A stretch of 64,000 nucleotides of DNA from Azolla caroliniana (taxonomy: Eukaryota; Polypodiophyta). The translations under genes were made by a program, and so were the position numbers. The stretch's first letter is position 1; each line of letters begins with the position of its first letter. The DNA lies in NCBI GenBank assembly GCA_043228905.1, contig JBHGNT010000001.1:30876001-30940000 (forward strand). Direction: 5' to 3'. The notes under the pieces were generated by a model. The model did not search any database. It was not told the origin of the DNA and saw only the letters and a list, made by a program, of their open reading frames with translations. This document shows positions 25,165 through 37,800 of this stretch, piece by piece.

Positions 25165-25228
25165 TATTATAATGGTTAAAGGTCTAACACATAGACCAAG
25201 ATGTTTTGGGCTCGAATCCTTGTAAGGC
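25165..25228 (+). mobile_element. tRNA-like sequence (SINE head or tRNA relic)
   Basis: Box A-like AATGGTTAAAGG (25171-25182) and a good box B-like GGGCTCGAATCC (25208-25219) lie in tRNA-like order and spacing, immediately upstream of the LINE fragment. The acceptor arm is not complementary. Confidence 0.4.
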
Positions 25229-26005
25229 CAAAATGTTAGGTTGTGCTTTAAGTATGGTTTTCAAGATACTTGGTGCTCTCCCTCCTTTAGCAAACATGTT
25301 GAATCTTTGCAATTCTCTAGATCAAATAGACGGTTATTAGGTACTAATATATCTCGATTAGACAGATTCTATGATGACGACTTCTTTATAGCATTAGGAG
25401 GATCATTACAGATATTAATTGGGACAACTTTCTCAAATCACTCACCTCTTATTGTTACTTTGAAAAAAGTGGAAAAAGGGAAGTCCTTTAAGATACCTAT
25501 ACCCTCCTCCTTGTATGTGGATGTTGCCCTTTGAGGAGAAGTTTTAGCAATTTGGAAGGATACATGTGTATCACAATTGATGGTGTGTGATAGAGTTGCA
25601 GATGCAATGGTTAAAGTTAGTAATTGGTTTGGTACTAAAGCAAAGGAGGAACAATGTCAACTCAAAACTAAGATATTAAGTATGAAACGAGCGGTTGCTT
25701 CTTTGCAACATTTTTAGCAACGTATGCCATGGGCTACGTGGGTGATGTTGGAATTAAATAATGCAAAGGATAATCTCGGTAAATTACAAGATACTTGGGT
25801 TGAATGCACTTATAATGCATTTGCTGCAAAGTGGGCACAAGTGGGGGATAAAGTGTCTATTGATGTTTTTTCAAAATTGTAGCTCCAAAAATAATTTGTG
25901 ATGGGATGAAACAACTACAGAGGGATGATGGATCCATTACGGAGGATGCCAGAGAAATGAGGAATATTGCTACAAAATTTTATAGTCATTTATTGACTAC
26001 TAAGG
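25229..26005 (+). mobile_element. Fragment of a LINE (L1-type) retrotransposon
   Basis: The translation of 25241-25534 contains SRLDRFY and SNHSPL, matching the end of the apurinic-type endonuclease domain of plant LINEs, where the usual motif is SDHSP. After in-frame stops, the following sequence still reads like the endonuclease-to-RT linker (WAQVGDK, then DDGSITEDAREM and KFYSHLL). It is interrupted by stops and by the Gypsy LTR that begins at 26006; no RT domain follows within the window. Confidence 0.65.
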
Positions 26006-26812
26006 TGCACGGTTCAAAGTTGGTTTTACAATGCAGCATGATTTAAGGAATTTTATTCCTTTTGCATTGAAGACAAAATTGGCGACCCCCCCTTCTTTTT
26101 TTCTTATAAAAGGAGGTCGAGGGGGCACATTGGGGGACGACATTTTTGTAAGGAGGAAACTATCGCCATTTTTCCTTTGGAGCTCATCATCTTCTTCTTC
26201 ACCACTTCTCTTCATCTCTTCATACCCCTTTATCCCCTCATCGCCACGTGCTCGTCTTCTTCGCGTTGGCACTCGAAGTGCTCGTGAGCCCAAGCTTCGT
26301 TTGTTCGACGTTGCGAGCCCGTGTGCTCGCCGTTCGGGTGGTCGTGGTTCGTTGGGATTGGCATTTTGGTGGTGCTCATGTGTTCATCTCCGTTGTGTTC
26401 GGTTTTGCTCTTGTCTCTAAGGGCATTTAGTGTAAATATGTTTTGATTGAGCTTGTGGTTGACTGGAAGTTGCCATTGTAATCAAACCCTATTTTATAAA
26501 GGGTTCTCTAGGGTTGGAATCGAACACGTATTTATTTCTTTGGCCGATATAATTTGTGTTTCTTTCTTCTCTCTTTCTTTCGCAGAGAGGATTCATAGAG
26601 AGAGTTCGTAGATTGAGGATTCGTAGAGTGAAGATTCATACAGTGAGGATTCGTAGAGCAAATCCAAGATTCGTAGAGTGGGTTCGAAGAGTGCTTTATA
26701 TTTATAAGATTTAAAATAAATAAATAAATAATTGTTTATCCCTTGAGTACTCCCTAGTCCAAGACCCTCGTGGTCCTGCCTAAGTGACACACGCGCGCGA
26801 AACTTCGCGACA
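26006..26812 (+). repeat. 5' LTR of the Gypsy element (807 bp)
   Basis: Paired with 30698-31562. Contains a TATAAAAGGAGG promoter box near 26105, a CTT-rich region, and a short run of AGTGAGGATTCGTAG-type units near 26585-26690. It ends with the conserved TTGAGTACTCCCTAGTCC block and ACA. Confidence 0.85.
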
Positions 26813-26839
26813 TAAATTGGTGAACCCGACGTGAAAGGT

Positions 26840-28547
26840 CGGCAAGGGAGAACCAAGATGCGAGGAGGAGAACTCGAAGAAGCGATGGCGGCAGCGGTGG
26901 ACCACTTGGTAAATGCCCGAGAAGGCATAACCAACCTAGACCGGGCCATAGAGACAGTGGTCAACACAACGGGTCGGTTCAATGGAAGAGATATCACGAG
27001 CTACTTGGATGCCTATAAGGCCGAGATGCTTATGCGAAACGTCCCCGAAGATAGGCGGCTAATCGGATTTGCTAGAGTGGTAACGTCGAGTCTCCACGCA
27101 GAGGTACTTGAAATCCAAGCGGACTGTTGTAATTGGGTGGAGTTCGAAGAAAGACTCCTCAAGATGTACGGCCTTGATGACTCACTCAAAATTTCGAAAA
27201 GGGATCTAATGGAGTAGGTTGAGCTTCCCGGCAAGGGGAGAAATACTATGGTACTTCTACAAGAATTTGAGAAGCGCTTCGCACGACTCTCGACTCTCGA
27301 TAGGATGGTGCTTGACACAAGCAAGGTTCTACTATTCATAAAGGTTGTTGATGCATGAGACCGAGAGAAGGTGGGGTGCCTCCTCGAAACTGATGATGGG
27401 CTCCCGACGGATTTGGCTATGGTAAAACGGGTTTGTAGTCTCTTCGATAAGAGAAGGGAATAGAACGACGGGTCTCCGTTCATCGGCCAAACATCCACAG
27501 GCTCCATTAGTGAGACACACGAACCCAGGGGTGGTAGAATACCTCAAGAAAGAGAGCAAGCAAATGCAAGGTTCGTCCCCGAGAGAAACGTGGTTAAAGC
27601 ACCGTCGGGAGGGCCGTCAATAGACGAGCTCACAAAGATGGTGCGAGATCTCCAAATAGTGCAAGCTAGGAGAGAGAGTGGTGGCCCTGAAGATCGACGT
27701 CCCCCGGTTGCACAAAGATGTATGTGGTGCGACAACCCTGACCACCTACGAAGGGAGTGTGGAGACTTTCGATAGGCCCTAAGAAGGGATATTGTCTATC
27801 TTTGGAACAATAGGGTCTATTCGACGGAGGCAAGACGCCCCTTGGGATTGAATCAAGGCCGAGGGGGCATGAGAAGGCTAATGGAGGAGGCCGAAGCACG
27901 ACATGTTGAAGTCGTCCACTACTCGGCGTCAGCTGGGATCCGAGTGGGGAAAGAGGTGATGAGGCAAGAGGATAAAGAGTTTGACTTTTGGCCATCAATC
28001 CTTGGAAGCCTCTCTAAGGGAAAGTTCAAAAGAGAAGAAGCGGACGAAGCGGAAAGAAGGGTCCAAGAAGCAACCGGGTGGAAGGATCCGGTGGAAGAAA
28101 AGACAGACTTAGTGGAAGTTGCTTGCCAAAACTACGAAGTAATGGTAGGAGAGAAGACGGTAGGAAATGACGAGGGAGCCGGTCCATCAAGGAAATACGA
28201 CACTCGAGGTGCGCGAAAAAGGGAAGAGCCGAACCAGTCTCAAGCACGCAACGAAAGATGGAAAGAGAAGGGGAACCCCCCCCAACTTCAAGCTTTGCTC
28301 GAAGATCGAACAAGCAACGGACTTGAAGAAGGTAGTGGAGGAAAGGATCCTCGATAGTCGCATAGAGTATACTCTGCGAGAGGTCCTCGGAATTGCTAAG
28401 AAAGAACTCCAAGAGGTCATCATCAACCTAATGAAGAGGAAGCGGCTCTCGACGGAGCAAGAAGTAGCAAAGCCTGCGATTGTAAATGCATTGTCAACTG
28501 AGGTTCCCGGGGAAGACGAAGACTATGCAAGGATAGTCACTACATGA
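26840..28547 (+). pseudogene. Gypsy gag remnant with CCHC zinc knuckle
   Basis: A capsid-like gag reading frame starts near 26857 and continues in one frame to about 28270, broken by stops at 27215, near 27357, near 27462 and 27773. A zinc knuckle C-x2-C-x4-H-x4-C (CMWCDNPDHLRREC) is encoded at about 27719-27762. Near a run of eight C (about 28276-28283) the frame shifts, and gag-like coding continues to about 28547. Not functional as it stands. Confidence 0.75.
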
Positions 28548-29065
28548 GGCCGCATTGGGCGAGAGCAACAACGGAGACACCGATACGGGTCGGGGATGTA
28601 AAAGAGTTGGTTGTAGCATTGATCGACCATGGCTCTAAGATCAACCTTATGTCCATGGACTTTTATAAAAAGGGAAAGTGGTTGATCAACACGAAGCACG
28701 GGTGGAAGATTAGAGCGGCGACCTGAGCAACCGAGGAGCTATACGGGGCTTGCCCAAATGTACGTGTGAATGTGGGGGACGTAGAAATAGATCAACATTT
28801 CTTTGTTCAAGAGACGTCCTTGCACCTGGTCATCTTGGGTGAACCATACATCATGGCGGCTCGCATGGAGACGAAGGTGCTAGACAACGAGTCGGCATAT
28901 GCGAGGATCAAGAGCCAAGATGGGAAGCATTCGGTCGAATTCCTTACGGTGAGGCCCAACCATGAGCGCAATCGGGCCTCCGTCAAAGGGGAGAGCCAAG
29001 AGGATTTTTTATGCGGGCTTTTAAAGAGTGGGGCCGCAATAGCCCGAGGCAAACTAAGACCCTAA
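28544..29065 (+). pseudogene. Gypsy aspartic protease-like remnant
   Basis: The frame carries ALIDHGSKINLMS, where retroviral-type proteases have the catalytic D-[ST]-G; here the second position is H. VILGEPYI follows, matching the second conserved block (ILG). There is a TGA stop near 28724 and the frame ends at 29063. What follows is an AT-richer 160-bp stretch and then integrase, not RT. Confidence 0.7.
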
Positions 29066-29227
29066 ACCCTTGTAAAACTATTAAATGTAATAAGAAACAT
29101 TTTTGGTTCTCCGAAAATGGAGCCTGTAAAATTACTAGTTTAAGTGATAGAGATAAGTCTAGGGCCAAGAGATACGAAAGGTATCTCAAACAATGTAATT
29201 TATTGGGGGAAGATGAGACCATAAGCG

Positions 29228-30353
29228 GGCCATAGAGGAACGTGGGCAACATTCGAGAAATTAAAGGAGAAGTATTGGTGGCCGGGAATGTACAAGGATG
29301 TCGCCCATTTCGTGGGGACGTGTGAAAGCTGCCAGATACACTCCAACATACGCCATAGGGACGAGTTGCACCCGACCTACACACCATACACTTCAAATGG
29401 ATGGTGGATTTGGTTTTGATGCCGATGGAACTGGGCCAAATGAAATATTTGGTGCTAGCAAGAGAAGACCTAACAAACCAAGTGGAAGGGCGAGCCTTAG
29501 CAAACAAAACGACGGCGGGGGTGTGTAAATTCTTACTCGAGGATGTCATCTGCCGGTACGGATGTGTGGGAAAGATAGTGTCCGACAGAGGAGAGTTGAA
29601 CGCTCACGAAGCTACAGAGCTCTTTGAACGACTTGGAGTGAAGCTCTCTCTCACGACCGCTTATAACCCGGAGGCTAATGGAAATATAGAACACGGGCAC
29701 GGGCCCATCGTGAAAGCCATTGTAAGAGCTTGCGATGGGCGAGTCGGAATTGGCCTCGGTTACTACCTTATGCCTTGTGGGCTGACAAAACAACTCATAG
29801 CTCAATTACAGGTTTCATGCCAGCTGAACTCATGTATGGACAAAAGCCAATGATGCCCATTGAAGACACGATCGTGTCATGGGTAGCGATGCCATGGGAA
29901 AACGAGATGAGTCGAGTAGAGCTTCTAGAAACAAGGATAAGGCAACTTGAGAGAAGACCCGAAGACTTGGAGTTGGCAACGGAGAGGTTAGAAGCGGCTA
30001 GGCTAAGTAACAAACCCTGGTTCGACAAGACACACCGACTACGCCCTTGGAAGATCGAAGAAGGAGATTGGGTGATTGTATATGATAGTAATCTCGACAA
30101 TCAACATAGCTCAATGCAGAAATTTGCAAAGCGATGGTTCGGGTTGTACGTGGTAAGGAGTGCAAACGATAATGCTACCTACCATCTCGCTGAACTCAAT
30201 GGGACTAAGCTGGCAGTACCAATAGCAGGGAAGCGGGTCAAAATCTTCAAAAAGCGACATGATAGGGAGCCAAACCTCAATGACCTTGACGAAGATAAAG
30301 GCGAGCAAACAACGAGCCATGGGGTCAATGAGGAGGAGGAAATGAACTATTGA
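29228..30353 (+). pseudogene. Gypsy integrase remnant
   Basis: Starts with the HHCC zinc region (GHRGTWATF, KYWWPGMYKDV, TCESCQ). After a frameshift near 29385 comes the catalytic core, with the three acidic residues still present: MVDLV, SDRG and NIEHGH. A second frameshift near 29740 leads into LPYALWADKTTHSS and the C-terminal part with AGKRVKIFKKRH, ending at TGA 30351-30353. The frame breaks make it inactive. Confidence 0.8.
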
Positions 30354-30697
30354 CCACCCTCAGCCCGCCATTCTTGACACATACTGGAGGATGTGCGGTT
30401 TGGTGGGGGTGGATGTCGTGATGTGGCGTGCTTAAGAGCGGGAAAAACCGACAAAAGGGGGGTCAAAATGTGCATGTGCAATGTGTGCACACACAAAGGC
30501 GATTAATTGTGTATATGCAAAATAAAAGGGAAAAGAAAAGGTGAAAACGATGTATAGAAGCTCGTGCAAAAAGTAAGAGAGAGGAAAGATAAAAGGTAGA
30601 GGGGAGACAGGCTATGAATTTGTAGAGGTAGAATTATATATTATATAAAATAGAGTTAATGGGCTAGTGGATAGTCAAATTGACCTCTAGCTAGAGG

Positions 30698-31562
30698 TGC
30701 ACGGTTCAAAGTTGGTCTTATAATGAAGCATGATTTAAGGAATTTTATTCCTTTTGCATTGAAGACAAAATTGGCGACCCCCCTTTCTTTGTTTCCTATA
30801 AAAGGAGGTCAAGGGGGCACATTGGGGGACGATGTTTTTGTAAGGAGGAGACTATCGCCATTTCTCCTTCGGAGCTCATCTTCTTCTTCTTCACCACTTC
30901 TCTTCATCTCTTCATACCCCTTTATCCCCTCATCGCCACGTGCTCGTCTTCTTCGCGTTGGCACTCGAAGTGCTCGTGAGCCCAAGCTTTGTTGGTTCGA
31001 TGTTGCGAGCCCCGTTCATCGTTGCGAGCCCGTGTTCTCGTTGTTCGGGTGGTCGTGGTTCGTTGGGGTTGGCATTTTGGTGGTGCTCGTGTGTTCATCT
31101 TCGTCATGTTCGGTTTTGCTCTTGTCTCTAAGGGCATTTAGTATTTATGTTGGTTGACTTGAAGTTGCCATTGTAATCAAACCCTATTTTATAAAGGGTC
31201 CTGTAGCGTTGGAATCGAACACGTATTTATTTCTTTGGCCGATATCATTCGTGTTTCTTTCTTCTCTCTTTCTTTCGCAAAGAGGATTCGTAGAGAGAGT
31301 TCGTAGAGTGAGGATTCGTAGAGTGAGGATTCGAAGAGTGAGGATTCGTAGAGTGAGGATTCATAGGGTGAGGATTCGTAGAGTGAGGATTCGCAAAGTG
31401 AGGATTCGTAGAGTGAAGATTCGTAGAGTCGGTTCGAAGAGTGCTTTATATTTATAAGATTTAAAATAAATAAATAAATAAATATTTATCCCTTGAGTAC
31501 TCCCTAGTCCAAGACCCTCGTGGTCCCGCCCAAGTAACACACACGCGCGAGACTTTGCAACA
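30698..31562 (+). repeat. 3' LTR of the Gypsy element (865 bp)
   Basis: Matches the 5' LTR closely but is about 58 bp longer. The difference is mainly extra copies of a 15-bp unit (AGTGAGGATTCGTAG) at about 31285-31440 and a short GCGAGCCC duplication near 31007-31030. The repeat gives an open frame of Arg/Val/Ile repeats that is not a gene. Confidence 0.85.
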
Positions 31563-34500
31563 ACGATACATATGAGTTGTGTTGAGTAGGATTTGGTGAC
31601 ATCTAATGAAGGTAAGGGCTAGGATTGGCACTACCTTTATTGCTATTTCTTATCCATGCATTTAGTGGTAAGCTTTCTCCGCTACAAATGGGCAACAATC
31701 ATAGTTGGTTTTGAACAATGGCATGCCGCATAAGACAACTATGATGGAAAATGTGATTACAAGGGAGTTTGGTAATATCAACATTAGCTTCAAATTCCTC
31801 CAAACAAATAGGGCGTTCTCTTTTATCACATCTTGTTTAGAAGTACTTTGTCGTATATAACTCCATCTGACAAACTCTTAGGATTGCATGTATATGATTC
31901 CCTCCTCTTGTGCTCCTCTCATCATCATTGTCTTCTAGAAGGAATTGCATATGCTGAAACAAGGAACTTGACGCCGATGCATGACTATATCATTGAAGAA
32001 AAAAACAGAAGGATCCTTATAAATACATAACTATATTACATTGACATTACAAAAAAGTGAGTTGATCTTTTACCTAGAATTGTGTCGTAGGGATGCATTT
32101 GAATCAAATGACATCCACATATTCATGGAGAATTGTAGTTCACACTATAGAAGAGTAGCACGCAATGACGACACTTGTTTGTGACTATAAAAACTATGAT
32201 GAAATAATTATAGTGAGGAGGTAATCAAATGAAAAATAATTATTTAAATAAATTTCAAAGTCTACTATCAGTATTGTATTTTCATGGAGCCAATTTTGAA
32301 AAGGCATTCACATTCTAGAGGGCTTAGTGCAATAATTGTTTGTTTTTATCTAGTTTCATTGCCAACAGATAGAGAAGGACACACATGTATTAGAAACATC
32401 GGATTATCTATGTTGTGCATTTCATGCCAGTTATTGTATATAAAGTTATGTGTATGTGCACACGTGACTAAAATTCGGCCGTTGGAAGTTGCTTAAATTG
32501 ACAGCAGATAAACTCCATCTAATCACTCATTCAAATATGTGAAAATGCTTTTGATGAACCCTTGTGGAAGACTATGAATAAGAATATTCATAATTAAGAA
32601 CACTGCTTTGAGATTACTCTACCAGTAATATACTGAACTCACATTTTTCCTTTTCCAATGCATGCCTTTATTCTTCTATAATGGCCAACCTTTATATAAT
32701 AGAGATTACATATAGCCATGTTGTAAAGCTATTGAACCTTTTAAATAATGTTATCAATTTGCATGGCACTCAAGTATTGCTAGTGTAAGTCATAAAACAT
32801 ATTGTTAGAAAATTCTATTTTGTAGCATGATTGTTGTTTTCTTTTTGTTGTCAAACGTATGGTAGCTTGTTTTAATTATGTTTTGAAAAAATCCCTCTCC
32901 AAGGAGATTTCCCATAGATTAATCATTATAGTATTCATCAAAGGTTATGTAAGATCATGTATTAAGCTTTTTTGAAGTCTTAACGTCGAAATGCTAGGGG
33001 TAAAGACTATATTTTTGTAAGCATATATATTTAATCCTATTCGAAATGGATTGCACATAAGTACACTTAAAAGAGTGTAGATAAGTATGTTAATGACATT
33101 CCTTGTTAGTTTTTTATAGATGTGATAAGGTCTAATCTTTAACTTTTAAGGAAGTTTTCATAAATTTCACGTTAAGTTGAAATTTTGAAGGGGGTAAGGC
33201 CAAATAGTTTGGGATATTCTCCGACATTACGAAAAATCCTCAATGGACCACTAGGAATCTACAAAGCTCAATAACATTTTTATGCTTGAATTATTCAACA
33301 TTGTACAGGTATAAAGGATAGAGATCATGAGACCATAGCATTGCTACGTGACAAAAGCAAAATGCCCATGCCTCCTGTAAAGTTAGAGAATGTTTAATCT
33401 TTTTAGCAGGAATATGCAGGTAAGAACTTAGAGGTTACAAGTCCAATCCATCACAGAAATTATCTCTAATTATTTATTCAATCCAATGTGGATGGGTGAG
33501 ATAAGCTTATGCAATTGTATAGAATCCACATTATTCAAGGCAATGTGGGGGGAGAAGATGAACTTAGGCACATGCAAACCTAGAAAAGTATGTCTTTAAA
33601 TCTTTTAGTAGAATCTTGATGAAGCCATAAGTCAAATAATTAAGCACTTGTTCTAGTATTGCCATAGAAGCAAAGATGCAACACCTCTTTAGTCATTTCA
33701 AGAGCTTTTAGATATTTAGTCTCATGTTCAAAGCTACCACACAATACATCTAATCTTTCAATTAGGTGAGATTTTGGGGATTCTAGACAATGTGGATGCC
33801 ACTTACCACAAGGTCTTCTATCAACGTATTGTTCATGAATTATTCTTCATGTCAAATCTTTTAAGCAATCCTTGTATCATCATGGTTAGTTGTGTGACAT
33901 ATCCCTCAAAAAATGTCAAATATTTTTCAAGTGGGTTTAGAATTTCGTGTGTAGTATTTTTTGTGGGTTTAGAATTCTATAGTCATGTCCCTAGATTCAA
34001 TAATTTAATTATGCTTAGGCTTACGAATGCCTTTTATTATTGCTTTCCCTCATGGAATAACAACCCATTTACATGTTGAGGGAGATGAACCTTATCAACC
34101 TTGACACCTTTGTTCTTCACATTCATTTGTACTCCATATAGGAACTTCGCATTGCATGACATAAGCTGACATCCTGACTAATCTTTTTAGACGGAACATC
34201 ATCTCACATATGAATAGGAAGTAAAGCTTTATGACTAACAAAGAATGCCACAACTAGTTGTATTAGATCTTGGGGGATCACAAACGAGTTTCTAGCACTC
34301 ACAATGTTGAAGTTGATACAAGGCTTCCAATTGCCAATCTCTACTGCCATTAACTTAAGATCAAGCAATCACTGTGTGGATTAGCTTTTTACAGTTTACC
34401 CATTATAAAAGTAGCTGTACATGAATAAAGTAGCCGTACATGAATAGTCAGGTTTCAATATTAAATGTCCATAATTACATAATGCCAAAAATACCAGTAA

Positions 34501-34869
34501 TGCTAGCCTAATTATCACGCTACAATGCACAACAAACTTATGAAGAAATTGGAGAATATGTTTAGTTTTCAGAATCTATTACGAGAAATAACTTCTAATT
34601 TACAAGAATTTAGTAGAAATTGTATATATTCCTGTCCAAGTACATCCCCTTTTCAAAACCCCTCCATAAATCTTTCTAACGAAATTCAAAAATTCTGCAC
34701 GAATCTTCAAAAACAATATACATTATCTCTTTTTAAACTCTCTTTGTTCGGAATAATGTGACATAAATGAATATCTTCCAGTAATTGTCTGTTCCTACTT
34801 TTTCCAGACATCAAATTTTCCATTGTTGTGAGTCATTCAAGAACATGATCAGTAGAAAGAATTCGAGAT
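31563..34869. other. Gene-free AT-rich region
   Basis: No gene supported. Short frames (32284-32496, 33774-34079, 34525-34761) show no domain or splice context. The last few hundred bases up to 34870 are downstream of the minus-strand ICL/PEPM gene and probably include its 3'-UTR. Confidence 0.55.
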
Positions 34870-37800
34870 CTACTCGATGAATATTTGGATCCGATCACCT
34901 CGTCCATTATCTATGTCCAGTAATTGTTGTCCACTTCTCATTTCTCCATCATATTTGTATACCGACTCATCCAACAATTCCGCTAGATTTATCCCGGCGA
35001 CTCCTGTAAAATGAGGAGAATCAATTATACATCATATCCACCTCTGGAATTTAGAACTAACACAAAAATGATAATAAATTATGTAAATACCTGGAATGAT
35101 ATTTGCTAAGCCATCCAGAAATCCCGCCTGCACAGCCAACAAATTATCCATCATGAGTAGGTCTGTATTGATGTGTTACAACTGCATATTGATGAAATAT
35201 AATAAATCCCAATTGCATGTTCTATGTATAAAAAATGTGATGTGATGGCAATTTTGATAATATCTGATAGATAAACTCCCATAATAAAGTTAAAGAGATC
35301 TGTTGACAGTGTGTAAATAAATTGAGCATTGAATTGGAAATCACGAAAAGCCACAACAAAGATGGTCTCGTCAAGAAACACTCTCAGATGTGTGTCTAAT
35401 CTGCAACAAATAATGCATTATTCAGTGCATGAAATAGTTTTTAAATTCCCACTGCCGTGTGTAAGAACAGGTAAGTTTTCATCCATGGAACTCTAATATC
35501 CAATTGGAAAATGCATAACATAAACAATGAACTACTTGGAGGCTTATTGCAGCTACGCAAATTCTATGCATACTTCAGAATGGTAATAATCAACTAAAAA
35601 ACTTATTTTTGTAATTCCAATGAGCTCATTTTCTTCCATTTTGCTTGAAAAATAGTTCATAAAAGAATATGAGTTACCGGAACTCCCACATCAAGCTTCA
35701 CTACTCCATTGTTTGCCGTGACTTTGACACGAAGTGTACGAGACCAAATCCTTGGCAGTGGCGCAGATGAACTCTCTTCTTTATCATCTTCAAGCACATC
35801 AGGTATAACATAATCATTTTTCCTGGTTTCCTCATCCCCAATTTCTGAAGAAATGACTTCCCTGGAGGATAAATCTTCGATAGCATTTCTCACTACCACA
35901 TCTCCATTCCGGAGCAAATTCTGTTTCGAACCATCATCTATCATACATGAAAAAATTGCAAATGCTTAAAAATGCAATGTTGCAAAGTTTTGAGAAAATC
36001 GATGACTGATTTTATATGCAAGCACACCTGATTCTGTAAGCTCTTCAGAATTCGCTGAAATTTTGTACTTTTCCTCTTCCTGATAGTACTGATTAAACCC
36101 AACTACTCTCTTGATCTCTTCAAAAGATGGGAGATCAGCAGGGGGTGGCATCCGGCCACTCTTTAGAGCAACCAAAGCATCCTGGAATCATCAATACCAT
36201 AAAACTTTGGTCTAGAAGTGGTAAACTACAGAACTTTAGAAAAGATGTTCTTTCCTAGAAGAATCTATAAATCAATCAAAATAATTATGCAAAATAGTGA
36301 GCTGTATTTGATCAGAATGAAGGGAGTAAATGAACGAATATGCTAAAACAGAGGACAAGAGCCAGCTTAATATCAGAATCCTACGATTAATGAAGAATGT
36401 CTTTAATTTCTATTGCAAGATAATGTACCAGCATGAGATACTTGCTTATTTTAAAGTCATCATAAATAACAGATTTTATGTGGTTGTCATGATACCACTA
36501 ATTGAAGTCATTTTTATTATAAAAGTCAACAGTATTTTGGCTCCCACATTTAGTGATGTTACAAATTGCTCTTCCCAATGATCTGTAATGAACCATAGTT
36601 TTGAAGTTGATACCTTTGGGATTTTTAAACGCAGAATTCCTCAAGTTTCATTTTTCACCACAAAGCAGCACTAAACATGATACAATTTAGATTCTCAAAC
36701 AGAAAATGGGAATATTTGCATGATTTGACAAGACAATGGTTTTTTTTTCCCATAAAATAGCTCAAGGAGAATGTACACACACCACCCCTGATGATATAAA
36801 TTCTTCCTAATAAGATTGCCTTGCACCTAGGTAGCATGTCTATACCAGGAAGATCAGAGAGCTGCATCAAACTGGATTTCTAAGAAGAGTTTTAACATGT
36901 TTATACAAGGAAGATCATAAACTGGGACGATCTGGATTTGTTTAAAACTTTTGGCAGATTCCATGGTAATAAATTCCATATGCAAACCAGGATGACATCT
37001 ACAGTGATAAATTCCTCACAGAGCTGAACGAGAAACATGTTTTCACTATATCATACATTCATGATCACTATCTATTAGACAGGGTATTTTCACCAAGAGA
37101 AGTATGAAAAATTACAAAGTGCCTAAATCAATCAGATGATATTTCCAAGCACAACAAGTAGCAGCTACACTAAACCAATGATATTTCATTCAGCCTGTAG
37201 CCTAATACCCATAGGGAAGGATGTAAATGGCAAGGATACTTTAAATTGTAAAATTCACCAAAATCAAGCAAGACAAAAAGCCAAAATAATTCTTGAGATA
37301 TCTTCTCACTAAGAATTGACATCACACCCATCAATATCAACCCATATCATAAAACATCTGAGAATTCATCATGAACTCAAATGTGCTGCTTTCACAACTC
37401 TCTGAGCATAATGAGGAGCAACATACCTGCATTGCAGAAATCGACACTCCAATCAAGGAAAGTGGATATGACACAATCTTATATCCCAGTGCCTCCAGTT
37501 CAAGAGGAGTTAATATAGGTGTTCTTCCGCCACCTTCTAACATGTTTGCCTGAAACCGTCTTTATATATGAGATCAATCCTGCCAAAATTATACCGCATA
37601 TATGGAAGCTAGAAATTTATGGTTCACACAAAGATAAAGAAAGATGTATTAGCATCTCTATAAAACCATAATGGCCTATTGGACTTAGCAATGATTAGAA
37701 CTGTTGATGTTAACTCATCAATGTGAGAAACAAAACATCATTCTACTCCAGCTTCTTAAACAGAAATGTTTTGAAGAATCAGCCATTCCTAAAATAGTAC

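Larger units (their letters stand above)
26006..31562 (+). mobile_element. Decayed Ty3/Gypsy LTR retrotransposon lacking RT and RNase H
   Basis: The two LTRs (26006-26812 and 30698-31562) both start TGCACGG and end in ACA. A TGG-starting primer-binding-like site, TGGTGAACCCGACGTG, follows the 5' LTR at 26818. Between them, in order, are gag, protease and integrase remnants in the plus direction, all with in-frame stops and frameshifts. The interior is only about 3.9 kb because the whole RT-RNase H portion between protease (ends about 29060) and integrase (starts about 29228) is missing. No matching 5-bp TSD was found (flanks TAAGG and ACGAT). The upstream flank is a LINE fragment. Confidence 0.85.

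Noticed and set aside
31209-31457. 82-codon frame with (RRVRI)n repeats
   Set aside because: It is the 15-bp minisatellite of the Gypsy 3' LTR read as protein.
33774-34079. 101-codon plus-strand frame as a small gene
   Set aside because: No domain, no Kozak or splice context, and AT-rich composition like the spacer.
35151-35400. Minus-strand frame containing VFLDETIFVVAFRDF, with a CAG before it, as a possible extra exon of the ICL/PEPM gene
   Set aside because: It does not keep phase with the preceding exon and runs into stops. Exon 6 joins exon 7 (35127-35091) directly in phase, giving the expected DVGVPAGFLDGLAN sequence.
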